From: Robiginitomaculum sp. | GTDB lineage: Bacteria; Pseudomonadota; Alphaproteobacteria; Caulobacterales; Maricaulaceae | Reading direction: 5' to 3' | DNA: 64,000 nucleotides | NCBI GenBank assembly: GCA_021776525.1 | Contig: JAJFFT010000001.1 | Location: forward strand, 186,001 to 250,000 | In this document: positions 33,784 to 43,039 of the stretch, piece by piece | How positions within the stretch are numbered: the first letter of the stretch is position 1 | Layout: every line of letters starts with the position of its first letter | The notes under the pieces: model-generated | Told to the model about the DNA's origin: nothing | Seen by the model: only the letters and a program-made list of their open reading frames with translations | Databases searched by the model: none | Made by a program: the position numbers and the translations under genes

Positions 33784-34362
33784 ATGAGCAAGAGTATTAT
33801 CGGGACCCAGACTGAAAAGAACCTGCTGAAAGCCTTTGCTGGCGAGGCACAGGCGCGCAACCGCTACACATATTTTGCCTCGGCGGCCAGAAAAGAAGGC
33901 CTGATTCAGATCGCCGATATATTTACCGAAACCGCCGATCAGGAAAAAGAACACGCCAAGCGCTTTTTCAAATTTCTGGAAGGCGGGGATGTGGAAATCA
34001 CAGCCTCTTATCCCGCTGGCAAAATAGGCACCACATTAGAAAACCTGAAAGCTGCGGCGATCGGCGAAGAGCATGAATGGACGGAATTATACCCGGCCTT
34101 TGCCAAAACGGCCCGTGAAGAGGGATTTAAAGCCGTTGCGGCGGCCTTTGATGCCATCTGCATTGCCGAAAAACAGCACGGTAAACGGTATCGGGACCTG
34201 GCAGCCAATCTGGAAGCGGGCAAGGTTTTTAAACGCAATAACGTCATCACTTGGCGATGCCGCAATTGCGGTTATTTGCACGAAGCGCAAGAAGCCCCCA
34301 AAGTTTGCCCGGCCTGTTTGCACCCACAATCCTATTTTGAATTGCTGGGTGAAAACTGGTAA
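33784..34362 (+). CDS. Rubrerythrin
   Basis: 192 residues. An N-terminal four-helix ferritin-like diiron domain with ligands including Glu21 (AGEAQARNRY), Glu54 and His57 (DQEKEHAKRFF), and the second set around GEEHEWTELY and AEKQHGKRY; then a C-terminal rubredoxin-like site, C-R-N-C-G and C-P-A-C. It reduces hydrogen peroxide in the cytoplasm using electrons from a rubredoxin-like partner. Its position after the hydrogenase operon, with a 115-base gap, suits protection of an oxygen-sensitive enzyme, but it probably has its own promoter. Confidence 0.93.
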   Translation: MSKSIIGTQTEKNLLKAFAGEAQARNRYTYFASAARKEGLIQIADIFTETADQEKEHAKRFFKFLEGGDVEITASYPAGKIGTTLENLKAAAIGEEHEWTELYPAFAKTAREEGFKAVAAAFDAICIAEKQHGKRYRDLAANLEAGKVFKRNNVITWRCRNCGYLHEAQEAPKVCPACLHPQSYFELLGENW

Positions 34363-34529
34363 TTCTAGCCACACTCAACCTCTTTATCGCAGAAGACCTG
34401 AAACACTATCTCCCAACGGCACGATGCGGCCATTTTGTGATATGGTTTCTTTTGCGTTTTCTAATCTCAACCAGAACATCCTACAGGCGTGCGTAGAAAC
34501 TCCGTGCAAAATGATGAGGAAGAAACCCA

Positions 34530-35663
34530 GTGAAACGATCAAAAAGCATTTCATATCTGGCGGTCGTTCTTGGCATCGCCATATTGGTCTTTGGGGCCAT
34601 TTTCTTGCGTATCACACGCACCAGAGAACATGAGCAGGCATCCGCGCCAGTCCTTGCGCCTTGGGCACTGCATAGCGCATTGGTCGAACACAAAACGGTC
34701 ACCAACGGGTTTCTCGCTCTGGCGACAAAAAAAGCAGATTCCGAGGTGATGATAACCCCGCAGATTTCCGGGACCATCACGAAAATGGGACCAAGAGAAG
34801 GCCAGCCCTTTCAACCAGGCACAATTATGGCGCGCATTGATGATTCGCAAATCAACGATGAGATCGCAGCGCTAACTGCTAATCTGAATGCCGCAAAAGA
34901 GCAGGAAAGTTTCTTAAAAAAAGAACTGGAACGGCAACAAACGCTGCTTACAAAGGGGTTTTCAACTCGGGAAAAAACTGAGAGCGCCCAGACGTCTTAT
35001 CTTGCCGCCAAGGAAAAGACGTTGTCGCTAAGCCACCAATTATCACAGCTTAAAACCCAGCGGAGTTATACGGTTATTATTGCCGACAAGAGCGGTACGG
35101 TCGCGGCGCGTTTGGCTGAGCCGGGAAATCTCGCAGTCCCCGGCAAGCCGATCTATCGCTTGTCCGTTTCCGGCATTACACGATTTTCTGTCATGGTGCC
35201 GCAGGCCGTTCTTAACCAATTACAGATCGGCAGTACGGTTGAAATGCGTGCCGACAATAAAAGCACCCGCACCAAAATTACCAGAATTAATCAAACCCTG
35301 GACCCCCTCTCCATGGGCAGCGTCAATGTTGATCTTGAAACCGCACCGTTTGGTTTGCCCATCGGCGCGCGCCTCCCCGTCAGGGTTATCACCAAAGAGA
35401 CCAAAAACGCGCTTTATGTTCCCATTACCGCCATCGCCTGGTCGGCGGATGGCAAGAGCGGTTATGTGGTCAAGGTTGTTGAGAGAAGCGGTAAACCCAC
35501 CTTGCATAAGGTACCTATCACCATCAGCCAGGCCTCGTCAGACGGGGCGGCCATAAAGGGCGACGTAAAGCCCGGTGATCGCGTCATCATTGCGCAGCAG
35601 GCCGTCTTGCTGAAATTAAAAACCGGCGACCCGGTAATGATTACAAAAGGCGCGGTACAGTGA
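34530..35663 (+). CDS. RND efflux periplasmic adaptor (membrane fusion protein)
   Basis: 377 residues from a GTG start with AGGAAG upstream. One N-terminal membrane helix (about 8-27), then the lipoyl half-motif region (ITPQISGTITKMGPREGQPF), a helical hairpin with Lys/Glu/Gln-rich heptads (about 105-170), and the second lipoyl half and beta-barrel (IIADKSGTVAARLAEPGNLAVPGKP). The next gene begins in its stop codon (GTGA). It would link the RND pump to an outer-membrane TolC-type channel, which is not encoded here. Confidence 0.9.
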   Translation: MKRSKSISYLAVVLGIAILVFGAIFLRITRTREHEQASAPVLAPWALHSALVEHKTVTNGFLALATKKADSEVMITPQISGTITKMGPREGQPFQPGTIMARIDDSQINDEIAALTANLNAAKEQESFLKKELERQQTLLTKGFSTREKTESAQTSYLAAKEKTLSLSHQLSQLKTQRSYTVIIADKSGTVAARLAEPGNLAVPGKPIYRLSVSGITRFSVMVPQAVLNQLQIGSTVEMRADNKSTRTKITRINQTLDPLSMGSVNVDLETAPFGLPIGARLPVRVITKETKNALYVPITAIAWSADGKSGYVVKVVERSGKPTLHKVPITISQASSDGAAIKGDVKPGDRVIIAQQAVLLKLKTGDPVMITKGAVQ

Positions 35664-38600
35664 AATTTATTAGCTGGATATTGGCGCGACCCCACACGAT
35701 TTTGGCGTTGTTAGCTCTGGTCATTATTTATGGCATTCTCAGTTTTAACGCCATGCCGCTTAATCTCTTTCCTGACAGTAATCGTCCGACCATATCCGTG
35801 GTAACATCATGGCCAGGAGCCGCCGCCAAAGATGTGGCAACCGAGGTCACGCACCCCATAGAAGTGCGTCTTTCGGCCATTGATGGGGTGCGGCGTGTCA
35901 CCTCCACCTCACGTGATGAAGTTTCAGCCGTGCAGGTGGAATTTGAATACGGCATCGATATTTCTACGGCGGCAACCAATGTCACCACGGAATTACCGCG
36001 CGTAACAGGCCAGTTGCCAGAGGGCACCAAGGCCCCGCTGATTTTTAAAATTACCGAGGCCGCCCGCCCGGTTGTTGTCCTTGCCGCCACATCCGCCGAA
36101 GGTTTTGATCTGGATCTTGGCCAGATTCGCCGCCTTGTTGAAAACCCGGTGCGGGATGAATTACTGAACATTCCGGGCGTTGCGGAGGTTGAAGTCTTTG
36201 GCGGTGACAAGCGTCAGGTCAGTATTGATCTTGACCGCAATAAACTTGCCGCCTTTGCCATAGGCCCAGATGCCGTCGCCCGCGCTCTGGACGGTAGCAA
36301 TATTTCCAAACCAGCAGGTCTTGTGCATCGCCATGGCTTTCGCCTGTTATTGACTGCCAAAGCGTTAGCCCGACTACCTGAAGACCTGGCTGAGGTCCTC
36401 GTGCCTTTGCCCGGCGGCACCCATGTTCGCGTTGGCGATCTTGGCACGGTGGGGTGGGGCGCCGCTGATCCAACGTCCATCTATCATGGCAATGGTAAGG
36501 CCGCAGTGGCAATTTCATTGCTGCGCGGCGACAATGGTGATGCCTCTGTAGTGATCGCCACCATTGATAAATTTCTGCCGCAACTTTCCAAAAATTTTCC
36601 CATGCTGTCCCTATCCATTGCCGACACACAGGGCCGCCTCATTCATCAAACCGTGGGCAATATGCTGGAATCCTTGCGTGAAGCCGTCCTGATGACGTTG
36701 ATCGTTATTTTGTTATTCCTCAACAATTCGCGGGCCGCTTTTATTACTGCGCTTTCCATTCCGCTGACCTACTTACTGACCTTCGTTGTCCTGCATTTAA
36801 TGGGCTATGAGTTTGATATGATTACCCTGACAGCCATTGTGATTGCCGTGGGGTTGTTGGCAGATGATGCCGTCGTGGTCATTGAAAATATCGAACGGCG
36901 CATGCGGGCCGGAACCGAATCTGCCATGAGCGCCGCCGTGAAAGGCACGGGTGAAATTCTTCTGGCCGATACCTCAGGCACCATCACCACCATAGCTGTG
37001 CTCTTGCCCATTATGTTTATTGGTGGCTTTGTGCAAACCATCCTGCGCCCGTTAACGGTGACCCTGTCTGTGGCGCTGGCCGCATCTTTAGTGATTTCCG
37101 TGACCATTATCCCGCTTTTGGTTCCCATGATTATGAAGCCGGGAAAAAGCGACCCTCTGGCGTTTATCCTGCGCCCCTTTGATCGGTTCTTTATTGTTCC
37201 TGTGCGCCATTTCTTTGTGAGTGCGACCCGGCGCGCGCTGGACCACCCGGTTCCGGTGGCTTTTGCATTTTTGTTTATGTTTGTCGTCTCGGTGCCGCAA
37301 ATTCCATTTTTGGGCCGCGAGATTATGCCGCTGATGGATACCGGCGTGATGATCGTCTCGTTTGAGGCCCAGCCCAATACCGATGCCGAGGCCATGCAGG
37401 AGATTGCCACAAGCATTGATAAAGCTGTCCGCCAGTCCATGGACGAGGATTGGTTGCTCAGTTCCTCCATGGTTGTTGGGGCAGAGCCCGGGGTGAAATC
37501 CTTTGGGGCCGCCCGGACTTTGCAAACCGGAAAGCTGACGATCAACATCGTTAACCGCTTTGAGCGCAGCCAGTCGATTTATGAGATTGAGCACAATATC
37601 CGCCAGCGTGTTCGTCAAATTCCGGGCCTTGTCTCGTCTAATGTTTCCGAATTTGGGGCCACGGCTCTGTCCTCTATCCGGGGTGCCGTTGATGTTATGA
37701 TTACCGGGCCGGACCCGCTAATTCTTGACCAGCTTGGCGATGATGTCATGACCCGCCTTAGCACAGTCAAAGGGCTAACCGGCGTAGAGAGAACCTGGCA
37801 GGGTGAGGCACAACAGCTTAACCTGAATGTCTCCCCGGTTTTGGCTAGGCTTTATGGCCTGACCGCAAAAGATGTCGCCCAACAGGTGGCCATAGCCGTG
37901 CAAGGCATTCCCGGTGGACGATTGCGCATTGATGGGGAAAATTCATTGCCCGTCTGGGTGCGTTTGCAAGCTTCGCAACGCTCATCACAAGAAGCTCTGG
38001 AGGCTTTGCCGATACGGACGGATTCGGGGAAGTTGATTCCCCTTGCCGCCCTTGCCAGCCCGACGTTGAGCTTTGCCCCAACGGCGCAAACCCATCAGGC
38101 CTTGCTACCAACACTGGATGTGGTCGGGTATCGGCGCAATATTTCCCTCACGCGCCTACACGACCATGTCAGCGAAGCGCTAGGCGATTTACAGCTGCCC
38201 CGGGGGTACACAATTTCTTATGAGGGTGAGTACAAGCAAATGGGAGAGTCGTTCACTCGGCTGAGAAATTCCCTGATTATTGGTTTGGCGTTGTTGTTCT
38301 TGATGCTGATTATCACCTTTGGCTCTTTTCTCGACCCAATTGCCATTATGGCTTCATTGCCGCTTTCCGTTATCGGCGCGGTATGGGCCATGATGCTGGC
38401 GGACAAACACGGCTCCATGCCCTCTTTCATGGGCTTCATTCTGCTGATGGGTATTGCCGTCAATAACGGTATTTTGCTGATTGATTTTACCAAGGAAGCC
38501 TTGAAGCAGGGCAAACCTTTAAAAGAGGCACTTATACAATCTGTAGAGCTGAGAACACGGCCGATCCTGATGACCGCCTTTGCCTCCAGTGTGGGTATGT

Positions 38601-38773
38601 TGCCTATTGCCATGGAATGGTCAGTGGGTATTGAGCGTTTATCGCCCCTGGCGGTCGTCGCCATTGGCGGGCTGATGGTCGGAACCTTCCTGACCCTCAT
38701 TGCTGTGCCGGTCTTTTACTTTTTGTTGCATCGCGGGCGCGCCAAATTCATGATGTTTTTGAGCGCACAATGA
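35660..38773 (+). CDS. RND-family inner-membrane efflux transporter
   Basis: 1037 residues, normal RND length. A helix at the N terminus, a large periplasmic porter loop (NLFPDSNRPTISVVTSWPGAA...), helices 2-6 around 330-470 with the proton-relay acidic pair in GLLADDAVVVIENIERR (Asp-Asp), a second periplasmic loop and helices 7-12 ending near 1030. The N-terminal sequence and adaptor identity place it in the hydrophobe/amphiphile or AcrB-like group, not metal efflux (no CzcA-type motif seen). Substrate unknown. GTG start overlapping the adaptor's stop by four bases. Confidence 0.93.
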   Translation: MKFISWILARPHTILALLALVIIYGILSFNAMPLNLFPDSNRPTISVVTSWPGAAAKDVATEVTHPIEVRLSAIDGVRRVTSTSRDEVSAVQVEFEYGIDISTAATNVTTELPRVTGQLPEGTKAPLIFKITEAARPVVVLAATSAEGFDLDLGQIRRLVENPVRDELLNIPGVAEVEVFGGDKRQVSIDLDRNKLAAFAIGPDAVARALDGSNISKPAGLVHRHGFRLLLTAKALARLPEDLAEVLVPLPGGTHVRVGDLGTVGWGAADPTSIYHGNGKAAVAISLLRGDNGDASVVIATIDKFLPQLSKNFPMLSLSIADTQGRLIHQTVGNMLESLREAVLMTLIVILLFLNNSRAAFITALSIPLTYLLTFVVLHLMGYEFDMITLTAIVIAVGLLADDAVVVIENIERRMRAGTESAMSAAVKGTGEILLADTSGTITTIAVLLPIMFIGGFVQTILRPLTVTLSVALAASLVISVTIIPLLVPMIMKPGKSDPLAFILRPFDRFFIVPVRHFFVSATRRALDHPVPVAFAFLFMFVVSVPQIPFLGREIMPLMDTGVMIVSFEAQPNTDAEAMQEIATSIDKAVRQSMDEDWLLSSSMVVGAEPGVKSFGAARTLQTGKLTINIVNRFERSQSIYEIEHNIRQRVRQIPGLVSSNVSEFGATALSSIRGAVDVMITGPDPLILDQLGDDVMTRLSTVKGLTGVERTWQGEAQQLNLNVSPVLARLYGLTAKDVAQQVAIAVQGIPGGRLRIDGENSLPVWVRLQASQRSSQEALEALPIRTDSGKLIPLAALASPTLSFAPTAQTHQALLPTLDVVGYRRNISLTRLHDHVSEALGDLQLPRGYTISYEGEYKQMGESFTRLRNSLIIGLALLFLMLIITFGSFLDPIAIMASLPLSVIGAVWAMMLADKHGSMPSFMGFILLMGIAVNNGILLIDFTKEALKQGKPLKEALIQSVELRTRPILMTAFASSVGMLPIAMEWSVGIERLSPLAVVAIGGLMVGTFLTLIAVPVFYFLLHRGRAKFMMFLSAQ

Positions 38774-38799
38774 CACATTTACAAAAATAGGAATAAATC

Positions 38800-40119
38800 G
38801 TGGATAAGCTAAATTCTCCCAAGCCAAAGGCCTTTGGGCTGTGGGGAGCGGTCTTTTTGGGCATCGGCTCCATGGTTGGTGCGGGTATTTTTATTGTCAT
38901 CGGCGAGGCCGGCATCATTGCAGGCAATCTGGTTACCGTTTCGTTTGTTATTGGTGGCGCGATTGCGCTTTTGAGCGGCTATTCCCTGAGCAAACTTGCA
39001 GTTCGCTATCCCAGCCGCGGAGGGATTATAGAGTACCTTACCCAGTGTTATGGAGAAGGATTATTTTCCGGATCGCTTGGGGTTTTGTTTTATCTGGCGC
39101 AATTGGTGGCCCTTGCAGCCATCGCTAAGTCTTTTGGCACCTATGCCGCCACCTATATGCATGACGGTGTAACGCATTTATACGCCAATTTATTTGCGGT
39201 GGGCATACTGGCCTGCTTTGTATTCATCAACTTGGCGGGCGCCAATATAATTGCCAAAGCCGAAAATATTATCGTTCTTGTCAAGCTGACGGCCTTGGCT
39301 GGATTTACGACAGTGGCCCTTTTTTATATTCAACCCGCTCATTTGGCGCTGGATAAAGCGCCAGAATCAATCAATATTTTTTATGCGTTGGGGTTAACGT
39401 TTTTCGCCTATCAGGGCTTCAGTGTTATCACCAATTGCGTTGAGGATATGCAGGATCCAAAACACACGATGTTGCGGTCGATGTTTTGGGCAATCGGGCT
39501 GGTCGGAATTCTTTATATATCAGTTTCTATTGCAGTTTTTGGAAATTTATCACTGGGTGAAATTCTCAGGGACAAAGACTTTGCACTCGCTGCGGCGGCA
39601 AAACCTGCATTTGGTGTCTGGGGATTTAAAATCATGGCGGCAACGGCGCTCTTGGCCACAGCATCGGCGATAAACGCCGCCCTCTATGGTGTTACGCAGG
39701 TTAGTTTTACCCTAGCCGTAAAGGGAAGCCTTCCCAAAGAGTACCAATATAATATTTTCCACAATACCCAGGGGCTAGTTATTTCGGCCTTGTTGGTCAT
39801 ACCCATGGTATTATTTTTCAACCTCAGCCAAATCGCTGCTATTGCGGCTTTGGCCGTGCTCCTGGTGCAGGGTTTCACTCATGTCGGGCACGTGCTCAAA
39901 CACAAAGAGACCGGCGGTAATGTCTGGCTAATTTTAATGGCCAGCTTTGGAACTTTCGGCGCGGCCCTGTTTGCGATTGCCTATACCTCAAAATCAATGC
40001 CACACATTGTCTATTATATTTTGGGTATCATGTTTCTGGCACTTGTCTTTGAAGCGCTGTTGCATTGGCTCAATGGCAGGACGATACGCAAACAGACGGC
40101 TTCAAAGGCGCCGCGATAG
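38800..40119 (+). CDS. APC-family amino-acid permease
   Basis: 439 residues from a GTG at 38800, 27 bases after the RND gene. Twelve predicted helices. Typical APC opening LWGAVFLGIGSMVGAGIFIVIG with the unwound G-S/A-G-I-F region of helix 1, then GGIIEYLTQCYGE in helix 3 and ALGLTFFAYQGFSVITNCVEDMQDP in helix 6. Likely imports or exchanges an amino acid or amine; substrate cannot be read. It may share a transcript with the RND genes but has no obvious functional tie. Confidence 0.88.
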   Translation: MDKLNSPKPKAFGLWGAVFLGIGSMVGAGIFIVIGEAGIIAGNLVTVSFVIGGAIALLSGYSLSKLAVRYPSRGGIIEYLTQCYGEGLFSGSLGVLFYLAQLVALAAIAKSFGTYAATYMHDGVTHLYANLFAVGILACFVFINLAGANIIAKAENIIVLVKLTALAGFTTVALFYIQPAHLALDKAPESINIFYALGLTFFAYQGFSVITNCVEDMQDPKHTMLRSMFWAIGLVGILYISVSIAVFGNLSLGEILRDKDFALAAAAKPAFGVWGFKIMAATALLATASAINAALYGVTQVSFTLAVKGSLPKEYQYNIFHNTQGLVISALLVIPMVLFFNLSQIAAIAALAVLLVQGFTHVGHVLKHKETGGNVWLILMASFGTFGAALFAIAYTSKSMPHIVYYILGIMFLALVFEALLHWLNGRTIRKQTASKAPR

Positions 40120-40134
40120 GGCAAAGGAGGCGTC

Positions 40135-40165
40135 CTCATATAGCGAGCGTCAGCACCGCGATAGC
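40135..40165 (+). repeat. Short dispersed element, copy 2
   Basis: CTCATATAGCGAGC at 40135-40148 followed by AGCACC and GATAGC, matching 19654-19684 in about 26 of 31 positions. It lies 10 bases beyond the 3' end of the minus-strand tRNA-Ala gene. Confidence 0.5.
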
Positions 40166-40174
40166 GTTAGATAA

Positions 40175-40250
<76 letters not shown>

Positions 40251-40340
40251 CAAGGGTTTTGGCGCGCATTTGCGTTGCACCAAGGGAGCGGCAACCTAGT
40301 CGCCGCATGCATGCCAATCAAGCGCTTTCGTCAGCTAAAA

Positions 40341-40811
40341 TCAGCTCTCATCCAGATCGGCGTCCAGATCAATTTCTTCTTCATCATTATCGGCCAATGC
40401 GTCGGCGTCGTCTTCAACGCCTTCTTCGGTAAAGCCTTCAGGAAGCGCGGCGGTTGCGTCTGTTGTTTCGCCGTCTTCGCCATCATCATCGCCATCCGTG
40501 CCGCCGCCAATAACCGGCTTATCACCATCCAGTTCCAGTGACTTGGCTTCTTCTTCTTCGGCATCCAGACCTTCGATCTCAACTTCGCCATCAGCGGGTG
40601 TAGGCTTGGCTTCGTCGGGCTCTTCGTCTTCTGCTTCAGGTTTGGGATCCGGCTCGCTTTTCTTGGCGGGTTTTGTTCCGGCGTCCGGGTTATAGCTGTG
40701 GGCGCATTTCGGGCACACAGCGGGGCGTTTGTTCAGGTCATAGAATTTAACGGCACATTCAGGGCAGGTCTGCTTTGTACCAAGATCAGATTTCGACACG
40801 ATCAACCTCAT
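40341..40811 (-). CDS. FYDLN acid-domain protein (TIGR02300-type)
   Basis: 156 residues. The N-terminal 45 residues carry a zinc-ribbon-like pair C-P-E-C and C-P-K-C around the FYDLNKRP motif that names this family, found almost only in alphaproteobacteria. The rest is very acidic and low complexity (Asp/Glu about half of residues 60-156). Function unknown; often next to aroA, as here (divergent, 87 bases apart). Confidence 0.9.
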   Translation of the reverse strand: MRLIVSKSDLGTKQTCPECAVKFYDLNKRPAVCPKCAHSYNPDAGTKPAKKSEPDPKPEAEDEEPDEAKPTPADGEVEIEGLDAEEEEAKSLELDGDKPVIGGGTDGDDDGEDGETTDATAALPEGFTEEGVEDDADALADNDEEEIDLDADLDES

Positions 40812-40898
40812 GAGTATTATTGGCGGCGTCGCTTGCCATGTTCCTGCGCCGCTGTCAAAACGATTTTTCCAGTTACTCAGTATGAAGTGTTAAACCAC

Positions 40899-42263
40899 GT
40901 GTCAATCATCCCTGCAGCAGCCCACCCCAGCTTCCGCCTTTGTGGTGAATTGCGCGTGCCCGGCGATAAATCAATTTCGCACCGTGCCTTGATCCTGGGC
41001 GCCATGGCCGAGGGCCGGACCGAAATTACCGGCTTGCAGGACGGCGAGGATGTTCTGAACACCCTGAAGGCCATGCGCAGCCTGGGGGCGGACATTGTAC
41101 GCGGTGCCGATGATACGACCTGGTGCGTGAGCGGATTTGGTGCAAAGGGGGCCACATCGCCAGCTGCACCGCTTGACTTTGGTAATTCTGGTACTGGCGT
41201 GCGTCTGGTCATGGGCATGGTGGCCGGGCTGGGTGTTGAGGCCAGTTTTATCGGCGATGAGAGTTTGTCGGGGCGCCCCATGGACCGGGTTCTCAAACCG
41301 TTGTCGGCGCTTGGGGTCAAGGTGAACAGCCGAGATGGTTGCTTGCCGGTGACGATATATGGTGGCGGCCCAATCCCGGCGCAAACAACCAAAACCAGCA
41401 TTGCTTCGGCTCAGGTCAAATCAGCACTTTTGCTGGCCTCATTGCGATCAAAGGGCGTCACCGAAATTATTGAACCGGCGCTCAGCCGGGATCATTCCGA
41501 GCGCATGCTGCGCGCTTTTGGGGCTGAGGTGCACAGTGAAGTTTTGGCAGATGGCCGCCACCGTGTGCGGTTAAGCGGGCCGGCTCATCTGAAGGCGACA
41601 CCGGTAATCGTGCCCGCAGACCCATCCTCGGCGGCTTTTCCTATCGCCGCGGCTTTGTGCATTCCGGGTAGCGATATAACTTTGCAAGGCGTGCTGATGA
41701 ATCCGACGCGCACAGGTTTCATTGATGTGGCCCGGCGGATGGGCGGGCAGATTGATATCTCCAATATCCGCGCGTCGGGTGGTGAAGAGATCGCAGACAT
41801 CCGGGTGCGGGGATCCGTTTTGCGTGGTGTTGAGACCACGCCGGACATTGTTCCGTCCATGGTGGATGAGTTTCCGATTTTGGCGGTTCTGGCCGCTTTT
41901 GCCAGCGGCACCACCATGATGCGCGGTCTGGCCGAGCTGCGCGTCAAAGAGAGCGATCGTATCGCCCGAACCGAAGAGATGCTGCAAGGCGTAGGTGTGG
42001 AGGTGAAAAGCGGCGAGGACTGGTTGTGCGTGGAAGGGACGGGTGCCGTCTGGGGCGAGAGCGCCAATGCTGTGCCGGTGCCGGTTCGCACTGATGGGGA
42101 TCACCGCATTGCCATGGCGGCCATGGTTTTGGGGCTGGCCTCGTTTCGCCGGGTACAGGTGGCTGATCCAGGCTGTATCGCCACGTCGTATCCCGGTTTT
42201 TGCGATGACATGCGTGCGTTGGGTGCGCGCTTTCAAGAAGAGGCGGAGGGCGCTTTATGCTGA
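40899..42263 (+). CDS. aroA: 3-phosphoshikimate 1-carboxyvinyltransferase (EPSP synthase)
   Basis: 454 residues from a GTG at 40899; the frame is open further upstream but overlaps the divergent FYDLN gene and shows no family sequence. Substrate motifs: LRVPGDKSISHRALILGA near the N terminus, LDFGNSGTGVRL, LSGRPMDRVLKPL, and near the C terminus E-L-R-V-K-E-S-D-R-I and GDHRIAM. The motif around NSGTG has Gly-Thr-Gly, as in class II (glyphosate-tolerant) forms; this is a reading, not a test. Followed by cmk with a seven-base overlap. Confidence 0.95.
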   Translation: MSIIPAAAHPSFRLCGELRVPGDKSISHRALILGAMAEGRTEITGLQDGEDVLNTLKAMRSLGADIVRGADDTTWCVSGFGAKGATSPAAPLDFGNSGTGVRLVMGMVAGLGVEASFIGDESLSGRPMDRVLKPLSALGVKVNSRDGCLPVTIYGGGPIPAQTTKTSIASAQVKSALLLASLRSKGVTEIIEPALSRDHSERMLRAFGAEVHSEVLADGRHRVRLSGPAHLKATPVIVPADPSSAAFPIAAALCIPGSDITLQGVLMNPTRTGFIDVARRMGGQIDISNIRASGGEEIADIRVRGSVLRGVETTPDIVPSMVDEFPILAVLAAFASGTTMMRGLAELRVKESDRIARTEEMLQGVGVEVKSGEDWLCVEGTGAVWGESANAVPVPVRTDGDHRIAMAAMVLGLASFRRVQVADPGCIATSYPGFCDDMRALGARFQEEAEGALC

Positions 42264-42889
42264 TTGCCGTTGATGGACCGCTGGCTTCGGGCAAGGGAAC
42301 AATCGCCAAGCGTTTGGCCAATTGGTATCATTTGCCATATCTGGACACTGGTCTTTTGTATCGGGCCTGTGCGTTGGGGGTGTTGCGCGCGGATGAAGAC
42401 CCTGGCGACCCTATCGCGGCAGAGCGCAGCGCCAGAGCGGTCGATAGCGATATGCTGGCCGATCATGAATTACGATCGGCCAAGGTCGGGGCAGCGGCCT
42501 CCAAAGTGGCGGCACTTCCTGAAGTGAGACAGGCTTTGATGACGTTTCAACGTGATTTTTCCAAGCAACAGGGCGGTGCGGTGATGGATGGCCGCGACAT
42601 CGGTACGGTCATTTGTCCACAGGCCGATGTGAAGCTGTGGGTCTGGGCACCACCAGAAGAGCGCGCCAGGCGCCGCCACAAGGAACTGGTGGAGCGCGGC
42701 GAGGATATTAGTTATGATCAGGTGCTTGCTCAGTTGGAAGAACGCGATGCCCGCGATGCCGGGCGCGAGGATGCGCCCATGCGCCGGGCTGCAGAGGCGC
42801 ACTTGCTAAATACCGGTGGGTTGAGTATAGACGCCGCGTTCGAGGTGGCACGGCGTCTTGTTGACGCGTGGAAGGCTGAACATTCCTGA
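42257..42889 (+). CDS. cmk: Cytidylate kinase
   Basis: 210 residues. P-loop DGPLASGKGTIAKRLA at the N terminus, Y-L-D-T-G-L-L-Y-R nucleotide-binding segment, DGRDIGTVICPQADVKLW and the lid region ARRRHKEL. Phosphorylates CMP/dCMP. It overlaps the end of aroA and is followed by rpsA, the usual alphaproteobacterial and enterobacterial order. Confidence 0.95.
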   Translation: MLIAVDGPLASGKGTIAKRLANWYHLPYLDTGLLYRACALGVLRADEDPGDPIAAERSARAVDSDMLADHELRSAKVGAAASKVAALPEVRQALMTFQRDFSKQQGGAVMDGRDIGTVICPQADVKLWVWAPPEERARRRHKELVERGEDISYDQVLAQLEERDARDAGREDAPMRRAAEAHLLNTGGLSIDAAFEVARRLVDAWKAEHS

Positions 42890-43039
42890 TAACGCAAGTT
42901 TCGGGAATGAAATCCAAACAGCCGGACAGGGTCGCGCCCGAACATAACCTGAAATCTTAATGCCGCATGGGCGGCAAGTCCGCTGCTGTATGTGAGCATG
43001 GCAGTTGGCCTTTTATTTTGCTTTGGAGCACACTCTAAT

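Noticed and set aside
35302-35336. TGGACC-N16-CGTCAATG, resembling the ECF promoter motif
   Set aside because: Lies inside the coding region of the efflux adaptor, spacing is one base short and two bases of the first box differ.
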